Shown: one piece after another, positions 54,420 to 63,732 of the stretch
How positions within the stretch are numbered: the stretch's first letter is position 1
How the letters are laid out: every line of letters begins with the position of its first letter
From: Novispirillum itersonii
GTDB lineage: Bacteria; Pseudomonadota; Alphaproteobacteria; Rhodospirillales; Rhodospirillaceae
Assembly: GCF_014205675.1 (NCBI RefSeq)
Contig: NZ_JACIIX010000015.1
Span: 51,577-115,576, forward strand
DNA length: 64,000 nt
Direction: 5' to 3'
The notes under the pieces: generated by a model
Seen by the model: only the letters and a program-made list of their open reading frames with translations
The model's database searches: none
What the model was told of the DNA's origin: nothing
Position numbers and translations under genes: made by a program

Positions 54420-54785
54420 ATCACGCCTCCCCTGTTAAAATCCCCGACGATCCACCTGATACGGCCACCGATCCGGCTGCCAGTCCGGAGGACCTGAACG
54501 GACACAACGTACCCACAGCAAGCGGCACCGGCAGTAGGCTGATGCGCGTGCCCAGAAAGGCACCTGCGATCACCGGCCATAAGGAAAGCCCCTGCAAAAG
54601 GGGCACCCACCACAAGAAGGCATTCCCCGAAAAACCGGAGAACGCTTAACCTGATCCACCGGGCCAGACAGCAGGCGTCACCGACGGTGCCCCTGCATTA
54701 CCCCTGAGCCAATCCCGGATGACTGTGCCAAAGCCCCAGACCGTACCCGACCAGTCACAATGGCAGGCCTCCCGGGGCAGTGCCA
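54420..54785 (-). other. Gap between cheY and cheB
   Basis: These 366 bases separate two genes of the same chemotaxis operon. The 5' edge holds the cheB ribosome site. A short hydrophobic frame (about 54421-54615, minus strand) is open but has no clear ribosome site. No terminator or promoter was recognised. Confidence 0.4.
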
Positions 54786-55157
54786 TCAGTCGTCCAGAAG
54801 ACCGACCTGCGAGAACTTTGCCTGTAGGATCTCGCTGTCGAACGGCTTCATGATGTATTCATTCGCACCGGCTTCGATCGCTTCCTGAATGTGAGCGATG
54901 TCGTTTTCGGTGGTGCAGAACACCACGACCGGACGGTCGCCACCCGGCAGATCCCGCAGGGCCCGCAGGAATTCGATCCCGTTCATGACCGGCATGTTCC
55001 AGTCAAGCAGGACCGCATCCGGCAGTTCCTTCTTGCAGGCGTCCAGAGCGCCCTGACCGTCTTCGGCCTCCAGCGTGCTGAAGGACAGCTCCTGAAGGAT
55101 CTTCTTGGCAACCATGCGGATGACCTTGGAGTCATCAACAATCAGACACGACTTCAT
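54786..55157 (-). CDS. cheY: Chemotaxis response regulator CheY
   Basis: This single receiver domain of 123 aa accepts phosphate from CheA and acts on the flagellar switch. Acidic residues lie in LIVDDSK, phospho-Asp52 in AVLLDWNMPVMNG, and the Thr/Lys pair in VVFCTTENDI and EYIMKPFD. Nothing is fused to it. It sits 229 bases after cheA, with a terminator between, so it may have its own transcript reading into cheB and cheR. Confidence 0.94.
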   Translation of the reverse strand: MKSCLIVDDSKVIRMVAKKILQELSFSTLEAEDGQGALDACKKELPDAVLLDWNMPVMNGIEFLRALRDLPGGDRPVVVFCTTENDIAHIQEAIEAGANEYIMKPFDSEILQAKFSQVGLLDD

Positions 55158-55324
55158 GCTTCTCCGAGCCCCGTTCGGGTTCCCTGACCGGACCGGACCT
55201 GCGGCTGGGCCCCAGATCCATTTTCCAGCATCCTGTATATCTCTGACATGGCAGACGAAACGCCTGCTAAGCCAAGCATAACGGTATCAGAGCGGGCTGT
55301 CTTGGCAGAACTTGTACACTCTGC

Positions 55325-55379
55325 CAAAAAACGGTTTCCGCACCGGGCGATGCCGGACCGGGTCCTTGCCCGGTCCGGC
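55325..55379 (-). terminator. Terminator region after cheA
   Basis: GCCGGACCGGG (55352-55362) pairs perfectly with CCCGGTCCGGC (55369-55379). Farther along the minus strand a small CGGT/ACCG hairpin leads into six T (complement of 55325-55330). Together they form a likely terminator 7 bases after cheA, although the T-run is distant from the main stem. Confidence 0.55.
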
Positions 55380-55386
55380 AGCCGCA

Positions 55387-58242
55387 TCAACCGGCCGTGC
55401 TGCCGATGATGTGTCCCAGCGTGCTGAGCAGGGAGTCACGGTCAAACTTGGCGACATAGTCGTCAAAGCCCACCTGACGGCCACGCTCGAAGTCACGCTC
55501 CGTCGCATGCGACGACAGCGCGATCAGCGGAATGGTGTTGAAGCGGTCATCCGCCCGCACCGCCTCGGCAAACTCAAACCCATCCATCCCCGGCATTTCG
55601 ATGTCAGAGACGATGCAGTCGAACCGCAGGCCGCCATCAAGCATCCCCAGCGCCCGTTCAGCACTTTCCACCGCCGTCACATCATAGCCGGACACCGACA
55701 GCAGCGGGGTCAGCAGATTGCGGAAGAACGGGCTGTCGTCGATCAGCAGCACCGCCCGGCCGGAGGTGGAACGGGTGTTGTCCGGCAGGGCCTGATGCGC
55801 CCCGAACCAGTCGCCGAAGGCGGCGGTCAGGTAATACCCGGTATCGATCACATCGGTGGCCTTGTCGCCGATGATCGCCGTACCGATGATGCCGGGCATT
55901 TCGGCCTTCAGCTCCACCTTCAGGCGGTCTTCAACAATATCGACGATCTCGTCAACCACCAGCCCCATGGAGCGGTCGCGGTCAGAGAACACCAGAATCG
56001 GCTGGCGCCCTTCGTTGCGCATGGTGTGCATGTCGGTGACAGTGACCAGCGGCATGAGCTGACCACGGTACTGCACGACCGGCTTGCCGAAGGAGTATTC
56101 GACCTTGTCGAGCTCGATCTCTTCCAGACGGGCGACCAGCGCCAGCGGCACCGCCTTGAGTTCCGGGGTTCCGGCACGGAAGATGAGCAGGCTGGTCTGA
56201 TCGTCGGTACGCATCGCCGCGTGGGTTGCCGCCGCTTCCTGCGAAGCGGTGGAGCCCATGGTGACTTCACCGGTGGCGGTGGCGATCCCGTTCGGATCCA
56301 GGATCATGATCACCGAGCCGTCACCAAGGATGGTGTTGCCCGAGAACATGTTGATGTGCCGCAGGATCGGGGCGACCGGCTTGACCACGATTTCTTCGGT
56401 GTCGAACACGCGGTCGACGATGATCCCGAAGGTGTAGGTGCCGACCTGCGTCACCACAATGAAGGTTTCGCTGAGTTCGTTGTTCTCATCCGCCAGATTG
56501 GCGGCGATTTCCTGAATGTCGTCGTGGCGCAGCTTCAGCAGGTTGCCGAGCGACACCAGCGGCAGCAGGCGGTCACGCAGACGCAGCACCGGAGCCCGGT
56601 TGATCTTTTCGATCTTGGTTTCGGAATTGGCGGTGACACGCACCAGTTCCAGCACGCTGATCTGCGGAATGGCGAAGCGTTCCACCGCGCATTCAACGAT
56701 CAGGGCCGACACAATGGCCAGCGTCAGCGGGATCTTGATGGTGAAGGTGGTGCCGCGCCCGGCATAGGTCTTCAGCTCGACGGTGCCGCCGATCTTTTCA
56801 ATGTTGGTGCGCACCACATCCATGCCGACACCACGGCCGGAGACGCTGGTGATCTTTTCGGCGGTGGAGAACCCGGCCTTGAAGATGAACTGCGCCACCT
56901 GCTGGTCATTCATCGAGTCCAGATCGGTCTCGGTCGCCAGCCCGTTGGCAAGGGCCTTGTCGCGGATGCGGTTGATGTTCAGACCACGCCCGTCATCGGA
57001 GATCTCGATGATGATATGGCCGCCTTCGTGGAAGGCGTTCAGCTTGATCACCCCGGTTTCCGCCTTGCCGGAGGCCTTGCGGGTTTCCGGATCTTCCAGA
57101 CCGTGGTCGGCGGAGTTGCGGACCATGTGGGTCAGCGGATCCTTGATCAGCTCCAGCACCTGACGGTCCAGTTCGGTTTCCGCCCCGTACATCTGCAGAT
57201 CAATTTTCTTGCCGGTTTCAATCGACAGGTCGCGGACGATACGCGGCAGCTTGGCCCAGGCATTGCCGATCGGCTGCATGCGGGTCTTCATCACCCCTTC
57301 CTGGAGGTCGGTGGTGATGTGGGACAGGCGCTGCAACGGCGCGGCGAATTCGGAATCATCGCGCCCGCGCACCATCTGGAGCAGCTGGTTACGGGTCAGA
57401 ACCAGTTCCGACACCAGCGTCATCAGGTTTTCGAGCAGATCGACGTTAACGCGGATGGTCTGGGAGGCGATGGCGGAATCCTTCGCCCCACCTTCCCCAC
57501 CGGCCGGAGCGGCGGCGCCGGCCTTGGCCGGAACGGCGGCCTTGCGGCTGGAGACCGGAGCGTCATCGTCCTCATCGGCATGCGCCGGAGCCGGGGCAGC
57601 AACCGGAACCGGCACGGCCGCCGGAACCGCAGCGGGGGCCGGGGCAGGCTTGGCGGTGCCGGTTTCCTTAGCGCGCTCGACGGCCATCTCGGCTTCCAGC
57701 TCGCGGTCGCTGGCGGCACGCTTACCGGCAGCCAGCGCAGCCTCAACCTCGGCCAGCAGCTCGGCGGCGACCGGGAAGCTCGGGGCTTCGTCCACGACCT
57801 CGACGGCAGGCTCTTCCGCAACCGCAGCATCCGGGGCATGGGTGAAGGCCGCCATCGACACCGGGCGACCTTCCGCCATAGCGTTCAGCATGTCGATCAG
57901 GTCACGGTCATGGCCTTCCGGCTCGGACTCGGTGGCCTCAAGGTGGTTCAGGATTTCCTTAATGCGGTCAATGGACGCCAGAATCAGCGTCACCGCATCG
58001 GCATTCACCTCAAGCTCGCCATCGCGGAACTTGCCCAGCACGTTTTCGCCGGAATGGGCCAGCGCTTCAAGGCGCGGCAGACCAAGGAAACCGCAGGTCC
58101 CCTTAATGGTATGCACCAGACGGAAAATATTGGACAGAATGTCCCGGTCATTCGGGTTCTGCTCCAGATTCACCAGCTCAACGTCCAGCGTTGCCAGACT
58201 TTCAGCGGTTTCGGTCAAAAATTCACTGAGCAGGTCGTCCAT
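55387..58242 (-). CDS. cheA: Hybrid chemotaxis histidine kinase CheA with two CheW domains and a receiver domain
   Basis: The 951-aa protein has an N-terminal Hpt domain with phospho-His44 in LVHTIKGTCGFLG. A long Ala/Pro/Glu-rich linker follows (about residues 100-260), then the dimer domain, and the ATPase with ISDDGRGLNI and GRGVGMDVVRTNIEK. Two CheW-like domains follow (about residues 535-700 and 700-825). A receiver domain with phospho-Asp880 in CIVSDIEMPGMDG ends it. GGGGAG lies 6 bases before the ATG. No separate cheW or chemoreceptor gene is present, so coupling may be internal. Confidence 0.92.
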   Translation of the reverse strand: MDDLLSEFLTETAESLATLDVELVNLEQNPNDRDILSNIFRLVHTIKGTCGFLGLPRLEALAHSGENVLGKFRDGELEVNADAVTLILASIDRIKEILNHLEATESEPEGHDRDLIDMLNAMAEGRPVSMAAFTHAPDAAVAEEPAVEVVDEAPSFPVAAELLAEVEAALAAGKRAASDRELEAEMAVERAKETGTAKPAPAPAAVPAAVPVPVAAPAPAHADEDDDAPVSSRKAAVPAKAGAAAPAGGEGGAKDSAIASQTIRVNVDLLENLMTLVSELVLTRNQLLQMVRGRDDSEFAAPLQRLSHITTDLQEGVMKTRMQPIGNAWAKLPRIVRDLSIETGKKIDLQMYGAETELDRQVLELIKDPLTHMVRNSADHGLEDPETRKASGKAETGVIKLNAFHEGGHIIIEISDDGRGLNINRIRDKALANGLATETDLDSMNDQQVAQFIFKAGFSTAEKITSVSGRGVGMDVVRTNIEKIGGTVELKTYAGRGTTFTIKIPLTLAIVSALIVECAVERFAIPQISVLELVRVTANSETKIEKINRAPVLRLRDRLLPLVSLGNLLKLRHDDIQEIAANLADENNELSETFIVVTQVGTYTFGIIVDRVFDTEEIVVKPVAPILRHINMFSGNTILGDGSVIMILDPNGIATATGEVTMGSTASQEAAATHAAMRTDDQTSLLIFRAGTPELKAVPLALVARLEEIELDKVEYSFGKPVVQYRGQLMPLVTVTDMHTMRNEGRQPILVFSDRDRSMGLVVDEIVDIVEDRLKVELKAEMPGIIGTAIIGDKATDVIDTGYYLTAAFGDWFGAHQALPDNTRSTSGRAVLLIDDSPFFRNLLTPLLSVSGYDVTAVESAERALGMLDGGLRFDCIVSDIEMPGMDGFEFAEAVRADDRFNTIPLIALSSHATERDFERGRQVGFDDYVAKFDRDSLLSTLGHIIGSTAG

Positions 58243-58663
58243 TCGTCACTCCCCGATGCCTTCCAAGGGACCTGAAATTCCGCAGCATCGCCATTCCCGC
58301 ACCGGCATGCACCGGACCACACAACTGGAACCCGCCCCTGCACTCCGGCTGATCCGACCATCCATTCCCGGCATCGGCCGGATACTGCATCCGCAGTTTT
58401 TAAGGACAGTCCCCCTGCCTGCCGGAAGGGAGATGAAGGCTCAGTCCGCATGGCACCTACGTTTGAGGGCAGCATGGCAACACTGATGTTTCGAGTGTTT
58501 GTACCATGGAACCGGTCAGATCAGAAGAATTCTGTCATTTCCATTCCGCATGGTTAATGATTTTATCCCGTAAAACGATATTTTTTAGCGAAAACTATCG
58601 ACAAAAGAGCATATGCATATTGCAAAACTGTTTATTTTCAAAATGTTACCGCAATGCAGCACA
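58243..58663 (-). other. AT-rich region upstream of cheA
   Basis: These 421 bases between cheA and chpT hold no convincing gene. About 58530-58660 is very AT-rich, with ATATGCATAT and TAAAAAAT on the minus strand, and probably holds the cheA promoter. A sigma-28-like element was considered but its spacing is wrong. Confidence 0.45.
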
Positions 58664-59320
58664 TCAAACTGCATTCGCAGTAAGCGAGACCCGCAGCACC
58701 GGTTTTCCGTCACCATCCGCGTAATGAATCGCCGCCGGACCGGCAGCGATCATCCCCAGCATCGCCAGCGGTGCCGTGCGCGGCGAGACCCCCCGCAGAT
58801 CCCCTGCCAGCACTGCCCGCCCTTCCTCGCCCAGACCGGCGGAGGACCCTTGCAGAGTAAACTGAAACAGCCCGCTGCCCTCGCCGGTGACGGTAATCTC
58901 GCCCCCCACCCGCAACATATCAAAGGCGGCCAGAACCCCCAGCAGCACCCCCTGCACCTGCCGCTCCCCCAGCGTCCGCGCCGGATCAAGATGCCAGTTC
59001 AGAGCCACCGGACTGCCACTGGCGGACAGAAACCCCTGCACCGTCGCCTGTAGCTCAGCCGCCCGCTGCATCACCCCGCCGGAGACCCCAAAGGCAAGGC
59101 GCAGAAACTTCAGGCGGGCCGCCGCCGCCTCTGCCGAATGGCGCAGCAGGGCGGCGGTCTCGGTGATGAAAGCGGCATCCGTCTCATCGGCCAGCAGCTC
59201 GATGCCTGCATTCAGGGCCCCGACCGGACCGGCCAGATCGTGGCACAGCCGGGTGGAGATCATTGCCGACAGGTGCAGCAGCTCAGCCGGAGCAAGGCCA
59301 AAGGCGGTTTCGCGGGTCAC
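58664..59320 (-). CDS. chpT: ChpT-like histidine phosphotransferase
   Basis: ChpT passes phosphate from the hybrid kinase CckA to CtrA and CpdR; in Rhodospirillales this pathway controls motility. The 218-aa protein has the family opening LHLSAMISTRLCHDLAGPVG with the phospho-His in CHDLAGP, then ALNAGIELLADE. A C-terminal ATPase-like fold without ATP-binding residues follows. GTG 59320 is chosen because GGGAGGAG lies just upstream (spacing 5-6); ATG 59356 has no ribosome site. It is upstream of cheA on the same strand. Confidence 0.85.
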   Translation of the reverse strand: MTRETAFGLAPAELLHLSAMISTRLCHDLAGPVGALNAGIELLADETDAAFITETAALLRHSAEAAAARLKFLRLAFGVSGGVMQRAAELQATVQGFLSASGSPVALNWHLDPARTLGERQVQGVLLGVLAAFDMLRVGGEITVTGEGSGLFQFTLQGSSAGLGEEGRAVLAGDLRGVSPRTAPLAMLGMIAAGPAAIHYADGDGKPVLRVSLTANAV

Positions 59321-59548
59321 GGGGCTCCTCCCTGAAAAAGCAGATACGCGCAGCACATAACCGCAGAAAGTTGACAGAATGATAACTCCGGGCCGGTCAC
59401 GGGCCGTGCGGACCTTACCCGCGGCGGGTTTGGCTGTGCAGCGTTTTTTTGCCGTCAGCCATAATCCGGAATGATGACACTCCCCCCGCAGGCATTATAT
59501 CCCGCCGCCCTCACAGTGCCAGCCGGTTCCCCCCGGCTGTCTGGGGCC

Positions 59549-59577
59549 TGTTAACCGCCCGGCAGACACCTTATACT
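59549..59577 (+). promoter_or_regulatory. Promoter candidate for the DUF3553 gene
   Basis: TATACT (59572-59577) is a good -10 hexamer; a poor -35 (TGTTAA, 59549-59554) lies 17 bases upstream. It is 66 bases before the DUF3553 start. The remainder of the 322-base gap after chpT (59321-59642) holds nothing else recognisable. Confidence 0.4.
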
Positions 59578-59642
59578 ATGCCCTGCTTGCTCCGGGCAGC
59601 CGCCCGGTCTCTATCTGCTTTTTTTCAGGATCCACCATCATC

Positions 59643-59858
59643 ATGTCGTTCTTCCTGCTGCCCGGCACCTGGGTGCGGCTGCCGTCACAGGCGGACTGGG
59701 GCCTTGGACAGGTCCAGTCCGCCATCGGCTACCGGGTCACCGTCAATTTTGAGAATGCCGGGAAGCGGCTGGTCAACACCAGGGAAGTGGTGCTGGACGT
59801 GGTTGACGACGACGAGATGGACCGCCTGTACGGCCCTGCCCCCGGCCGCCGGAGCTGA
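59643..59858 (+). CDS. DUF3553 protein
   Basis: The 71-aa protein matches the DUF3553 domain in WVRLPSQADWGLGQVQSAIG, then YRVTVNFENAGKRLV, and a hydrophobic strand VVLDVVDDDEM. The domain is a small beta-barrel-like fold found in alphaproteobacteria; its function is unknown, and larger proteins carry it at the end of DNA-repair helicases. The gene ends 5 bases before the DUF2478 fusion gene, so the two are probably co-transcribed. Confidence 0.82.
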   Translation: MSFFLLPGTWVRLPSQADWGLGQVQSAIGYRVTVNFENAGKRLVNTREVVLDVVDDDEMDRLYGPAPGRRS

Positions 59859-59863
59859 CGCCC

Positions 59864-61093
59864 GTGACCCTGCCCGCCTTTCTGCCCCCCGCCCTGCCGG
59901 CCGGGGCCATTGTTGCCCCCGCCGGAACACCGGCCCAGCCGGTGCTGGCCGCCTTCACCGCTGAGCTGATCAGCCGGGGTTTTGCCGTCGCCGGGGTCAC
60001 CCAGTCGGTCAGCCGCGATGGCGACGGGCGGAAAACCGGCATGCACCTGCACCCGGTGGAGGGCGGCGACGCCATCGCCATGGCGCAGGGGCTGGGGCGG
60101 GGGTCATCCTCCTGCGTCATCGACGAATCGGGGGTGGCTGATGCCGCCGCCCGGCTGCGGCAGGGGCTGGACAGCGGCTGCGATCTGGCGGTGTTCAACA
60201 AGTTCGGCCATCTGGAGCAGGAAGGCCGGGGCTTCCATGCCGAACTGCTGCTGGCCCTCTCGGCGCGGGTGCCGGTGCTGGTGACTCTGCCGCCGGAGAT
60301 GCTGGGGCCGTGGCTGGAGTTCTGCGGCGGGGCCTGCACCCTGTTGCCTGCCAGCGCCGACGCCCTGTGGCGCTGGTGGGGGCCGCACCGCCTGTATGCC
60401 GATCTGGTCCACAGCGTGCCTGCCGCCGATGCCGGATCCATCCGCCGGGTGGTGATCGGCCTGAACTGGTGCCTTGTTGAAGGGGAGTATGGCTGCGGGC
60501 TGGCCCACACCCCGGCCCGGGGCACCCCCGGCTGCCGCAGCATCGATGCCAGCGGCTGGGCCGGTCGCCCGCTGGCGGAACTGGCGGCACTGCTGCCCTC
60601 CCTCAATCCGTTTGAAGCCGCCCTCGGGCTGGCGGCGGTCAACGCCCACCATAACCGCCGCAGCCTTGATCTGCCGCAGGCCAGCGGGCTGGATGCCCTC
60701 GGCCCGCAGCCGGGCGCGGTGGTGATGATCGGGGCCTTCCCCGGCGCGGCGGAGCGCTTCACCGAGCTGACCGTCATCGAACAGTCCCCCGGCCCCGGCC
60801 AGTTGCCGCCGACCGCCGCCACCGCCGCCCTGTCCCGGGCCGATGGTGCGGTGATCACCGCCTCGGCGCTGGTCAACCACACCCTGCCGGACCTGCTGCC
60901 GCCGCTGCACGGGCGCCCGGCGGTGCTGACCGGGCCGGGCACGCCGCTGACCCCGCGCCTGCATGCCTATGGCCTGACCGCCCTCGCCGGGCTGATCATC
61001 GACGATGCCGATGGCTGCGCCGCTGCTGTGGCCGCCGGGGCCGGAGCCCGCGCCCTGAAGGCCTTTGGCCGCGCCGTGATCCTCTCCGCCTGA
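59864..61093 (+). CDS. DUF2478 plus DUF4213/DUF364 fusion protein
   Basis: The 409-aa protein has an N-terminal DUF2478 domain (about residues 15-165): FTAELISRGFAVAGVTQSVS, CVIDESGVADAAARL, LAVFNKFGHLEQEGRGFH. It lacks a Walker A motif. The second part (about residues 185-409) resembles DUF4213/DUF364: GLNWCLVEGEYGCGLAHTP, LGLAAVNAHHNRRSL, VVMIGAFPGAAERF, ITASALVNHTLPDLL. DUF364 proteins are proposed to bind heavy metals and DUF2478 is linked to molybdenum genes, so a metal or molybdenum role is possible but untested. The start is GTG 59864 with CGGAG 8 bases upstream. No molybdenum transport genes are adjacent. Confidence 0.75.
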   Translation: MTLPAFLPPALPAGAIVAPAGTPAQPVLAAFTAELISRGFAVAGVTQSVSRDGDGRKTGMHLHPVEGGDAIAMAQGLGRGSSSCVIDESGVADAAARLRQGLDSGCDLAVFNKFGHLEQEGRGFHAELLLALSARVPVLVTLPPEMLGPWLEFCGGACTLLPASADALWRWWGPHRLYADLVHSVPAADAGSIRRVVIGLNWCLVEGEYGCGLAHTPARGTPGCRSIDASGWAGRPLAELAALLPSLNPFEAALGLAAVNAHHNRRSLDLPQASGLDALGPQPGAVVMIGAFPGAAERFTELTVIEQSPGPGQLPPTAATAALSRADGAVITASALVNHTLPDLLPPLHGRPAVLTGPGTPLTPRLHAYGLTALAGLIIDDADGCAAAVAAGAGARALKAFGRAVILSA

Positions 61094-61126
61094 GCCCCCT
61101 TTTGTTTTTAGAAAGTCTGCCCTGCC

Positions 61127-63637
61127 GTGAGCCTGCCCGCCGTTGATGACCGCCTGTTCGCCAGCCTGCCGATTGCTGAAATCCTGCCCACCGTGCGGCA
61201 GACGCTGGCCCGCGGCCCCGGCGCAGTGGTGCAGGCCCCGCCCGGGGCCGGGAAGACCACGGCAATTCCGCTGGCCCTGCTGGGGGCGGACTGGCTGAAG
61301 GGCCGCAAAATCCTGATGCTGGAACCGCGCCGCCTTGCCGCGCGGATGTGCGCACAGCGGATGGCCGCCCTGCTGGGCGAGGAGGCCGGGCAGACGGTCG
61401 GCTACCGGGTGCGGCAGGAAACCAAGGTCTCCGCCGCCACCCGGCTGGAAGTGGTGACCGAAGGCATCCTGACCCGGCTGCTGCAATCCGACCCGGAGCT
61501 GTCGCGGGTCGGGCTGGTGATCTTCGATGAATTCCATGAACGCAGCCTTCAGGCCGATCTCGGGCTGGCGCTGTGTCTGGAGGTGCAGGCCGCCCTGCGC
61601 GATGACCTGCGCCTGCTGGTGATGTCGGCCACCCTCGACGGCGGGCCGGTGGCGGCGCTGATGGGCGGGGTGCCGGTGCTGACCTCTGACGGGCGGGCCT
61701 TTCCGGTGGAAACCCGCTTTCTGCCGCCGCGCCCGCAGGAACGGCTGGAGGCCGCCACCGCCAGTGCCGTCCGCACCGCACTGGCCGAGGAAAAGGGCTC
61801 GGTGCTGGTGTTCCTGCCCGGCGAACGGGAGATCCGCCGCACCGAAGCCCTGCTGCGCGATGATCTGCCGGGGCGGACGGTTGACCTTGCCCCGCTGTAT
61901 GGCGCGCTGACCCCGGCGGCGCAGGATCTGGCCCTGAAGCCCGCCGCCGCCGGACGGCGCAAGGTGGTGCTGGCCAGCGCCATTGCCGAAACCTCGCTGA
62001 CCATCGACGGGATCCGCGTGGTGGTCGATGCCGGGCAGGCCCGCCGCGCCCGCTTCGATCTGGCCAGCGGCATGGGCCGCCTGATCACCACCCGCGTCAG
62101 CGCCGCTGAGGCCGCCCAGCGGCGGGGTCGCGCCGGGCGCCTTGAACCCGGCGTCTGTTACCGCCTGTGGAGCGAGGCGGAAGACCGCGCCCTTGCCCCC
62201 TTCCCGCCGCCGGAAATCGCCGAGGCCGATCTGTCCTCCCTCGTGCTGGATCTGGCGGCGTGGGGGGCCGACCCCGCCACCCTGCCGTGGCTGACCGCCC
62301 CGGCCCCGGCGGCACTGGCACAGGCCCGCGCCCTGCTGACCGACCTCGGCGCGCTGGATGCCGATGGCCACCTGACCGCCCACGGCAAGGCGATGGCCAC
62401 CCTGCCGCTGCATCCGCGCCTGTCGCACATGATCACCGCCGCCACGCCGCTGGGCCTTGGCGGGCTGGCCTGCGACATCGCCGCCCTGCTGGCCGAACGC
62501 GACCCGGTGCGCAGCAGCCGCGATGCCGACCTGCGCCTGCGGGTGGACCTGATGCAGGGCGACCGCGACCACGGCCTGACCGTGGACCGTGGGGCACTGG
62601 CCCGCGCCCGCTCCCTCGCGCAGGACTGGCGGCGACGGCTGAAGCTGCCCGCCGTGCAGGGCTCCGGCGAGACCGGGCTGGTGCTGGCACTGGCCTACCC
62701 CGACCGCATCGGGCGGCGGCGCGGCAGCCAGACCGCCTATACCCTCTCCGGCGGGCGCGGCGCGGTGCTGCCGGAAACCGACCCGCTGGCGGCGCAGGAT
62801 TATATTGTCGCCGCCGACCTTGACGGGGCCGGGCAGAACGCCCGCGTCCATCTGGCTGCCGCCCTGACCCGCGCCGACATCGACCGCCTGACCGCCGACC
62901 GCCAGCAGACCGGCACCGTCATCCGCTGGGATAGCCGGTCCGGGGCGGTGGTGGCCCGCAGACAGACCCGGCTGGGGGCGATGGTGCTGGACGACGCCCC
63001 CCTGCCCGCCCCCGATCCGTCGCGGCTGGCGGAAGGGCTGGTCGACGGCATCCGCCAGACCGGCCTGCACGTGCTGCCGTGGGACCGGGTGACGGAACAG
63101 TACCGCGCCCGCATCGCCTTCCTGCACCGCAGCCGCCCGCAGGATGGCTGGCCCGATGTCTCCGACGACGGACTTCTGGTAACGCTGGAAGACTGGCTGA
63201 TGCCGTTTCTGGACGGCTGCACCCGGCTGGACCACCTGCGAAAGGTGCCGCTGGGCGACGCCCTGCACAGCCTGCTGCCGTGGGACCGCCAGCAGAAACT
63301 GGATGCCGACGCCCCCACCCACTTCACCGTGCCAACCGGCGACCGCATCCCGCTGGATTACAGCGCCAATGATGTGCCGGTGCTGCCGGTGCGGCTGCAA
63401 CAGATGTTCGGCAGCACCACCCACCCCAGCATTGCCGCCGGCAGCGTGCCGCTGGTGGTGCACCTGTTGTCCCCGGCACACCGCCCGATCCAGATCACCC
63501 GTGACCTGCCCGGCTTCTGGACCAGCAGCTACCCCGCCGTGAAGGCGGAGATGAAAGGCCGCTACCCCCGCCACCCGTGGCCGGACGATCCCGTCGCCGC
63601 CCCCCCCACCAGCCGCGCCAAACCCCGGGGGACGTGA
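61127..63637 (+). CDS. hrpB: ATP-dependent helicase HrpB
   Basis: HrpB is a DEAH-box (DExH) RNA helicase-like protein. The 836-aa protein has Walker A APPGAGKTTAIP, motif II IFDEFHERSLQAD, SATLDGG, and motif VI in AAQRRGRAGRLEPGVCYRLW. The HA2 region and the HrpB-specific C-terminal domain follow (YPAVKAEMKGRYPRHPWPDD). The start is GTG 61127, without a strong ribosome site. Precise function is unclear in most bacteria. The transcription unit may extend from the DUF3553 gene. Confidence 0.93.
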   Translation: MSLPAVDDRLFASLPIAEILPTVRQTLARGPGAVVQAPPGAGKTTAIPLALLGADWLKGRKILMLEPRRLAARMCAQRMAALLGEEAGQTVGYRVRQETKVSAATRLEVVTEGILTRLLQSDPELSRVGLVIFDEFHERSLQADLGLALCLEVQAALRDDLRLLVMSATLDGGPVAALMGGVPVLTSDGRAFPVETRFLPPRPQERLEAATASAVRTALAEEKGSVLVFLPGEREIRRTEALLRDDLPGRTVDLAPLYGALTPAAQDLALKPAAAGRRKVVLASAIAETSLTIDGIRVVVDAGQARRARFDLASGMGRLITTRVSAAEAAQRRGRAGRLEPGVCYRLWSEAEDRALAPFPPPEIAEADLSSLVLDLAAWGADPATLPWLTAPAPAALAQARALLTDLGALDADGHLTAHGKAMATLPLHPRLSHMITAATPLGLGGLACDIAALLAERDPVRSSRDADLRLRVDLMQGDRDHGLTVDRGALARARSLAQDWRRRLKLPAVQGSGETGLVLALAYPDRIGRRRGSQTAYTLSGGRGAVLPETDPLAAQDYIVAADLDGAGQNARVHLAAALTRADIDRLTADRQQTGTVIRWDSRSGAVVARRQTRLGAMVLDDAPLPAPDPSRLAEGLVDGIRQTGLHVLPWDRVTEQYRARIAFLHRSRPQDGWPDVSDDGLLVTLEDWLMPFLDGCTRLDHLRKVPLGDALHSLLPWDRQQKLDADAPTHFTVPTGDRIPLDYSANDVPVLPVRLQQMFGSTTHPSIAAGSVPLVVHLLSPAHRPIQITRDLPGFWTSSYPAVKAEMKGRYPRHPWPDDPVAAPPTSRAKPRGT

Positions 63638-63672
63638 GGGAAGTGTTTGGGGATTGGGTGTTCGGAGAGAGC

Positions 63673-63732
63673 GCGGGGCCTTGCCCCGCACCCCGTGTGA
63701 GAGGCTTGGCCTCTCACACTCTCCGATTTTTT
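63673..63732 (+). terminator. Double hairpin terminator after hrpB
   Basis: GCGGGGC (63673-63679) pairs with GCCCCGC (63683-63689). Then GTGTGAGAGGC (63695-63705) pairs perfectly with GCCTCTCACAC (63709-63719), followed by six T (63727-63732). Confidence 0.85.

Noticed and set aside
54421..54615. 64-codon hydrophobic frame between cheY and cheB
   Set aside because: No ribosome site and no similarity I recognise; it overlaps the cheB leader.
55312..58275. A 987-codon plus-strand frame opposite cheA
   Set aside because: Shadow of the cheA reading frame without motifs; all CheA domains are on the minus strand.
58530..58600. Possible sigma-28 promoter (TAAAAAAT and CGGGATAA on the minus strand) before cheA
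   Set aside because: The two elements are about two bases too close for the flagellar sigma consensus, and the GCCG core is altered.
60104..63691. A 1195-codon minus-strand frame opposite hrpB and the DUF2478 fusion
   Set aside because: Same low-complexity Gly/Gln/His composition; the plus-strand genes have clear motifs.
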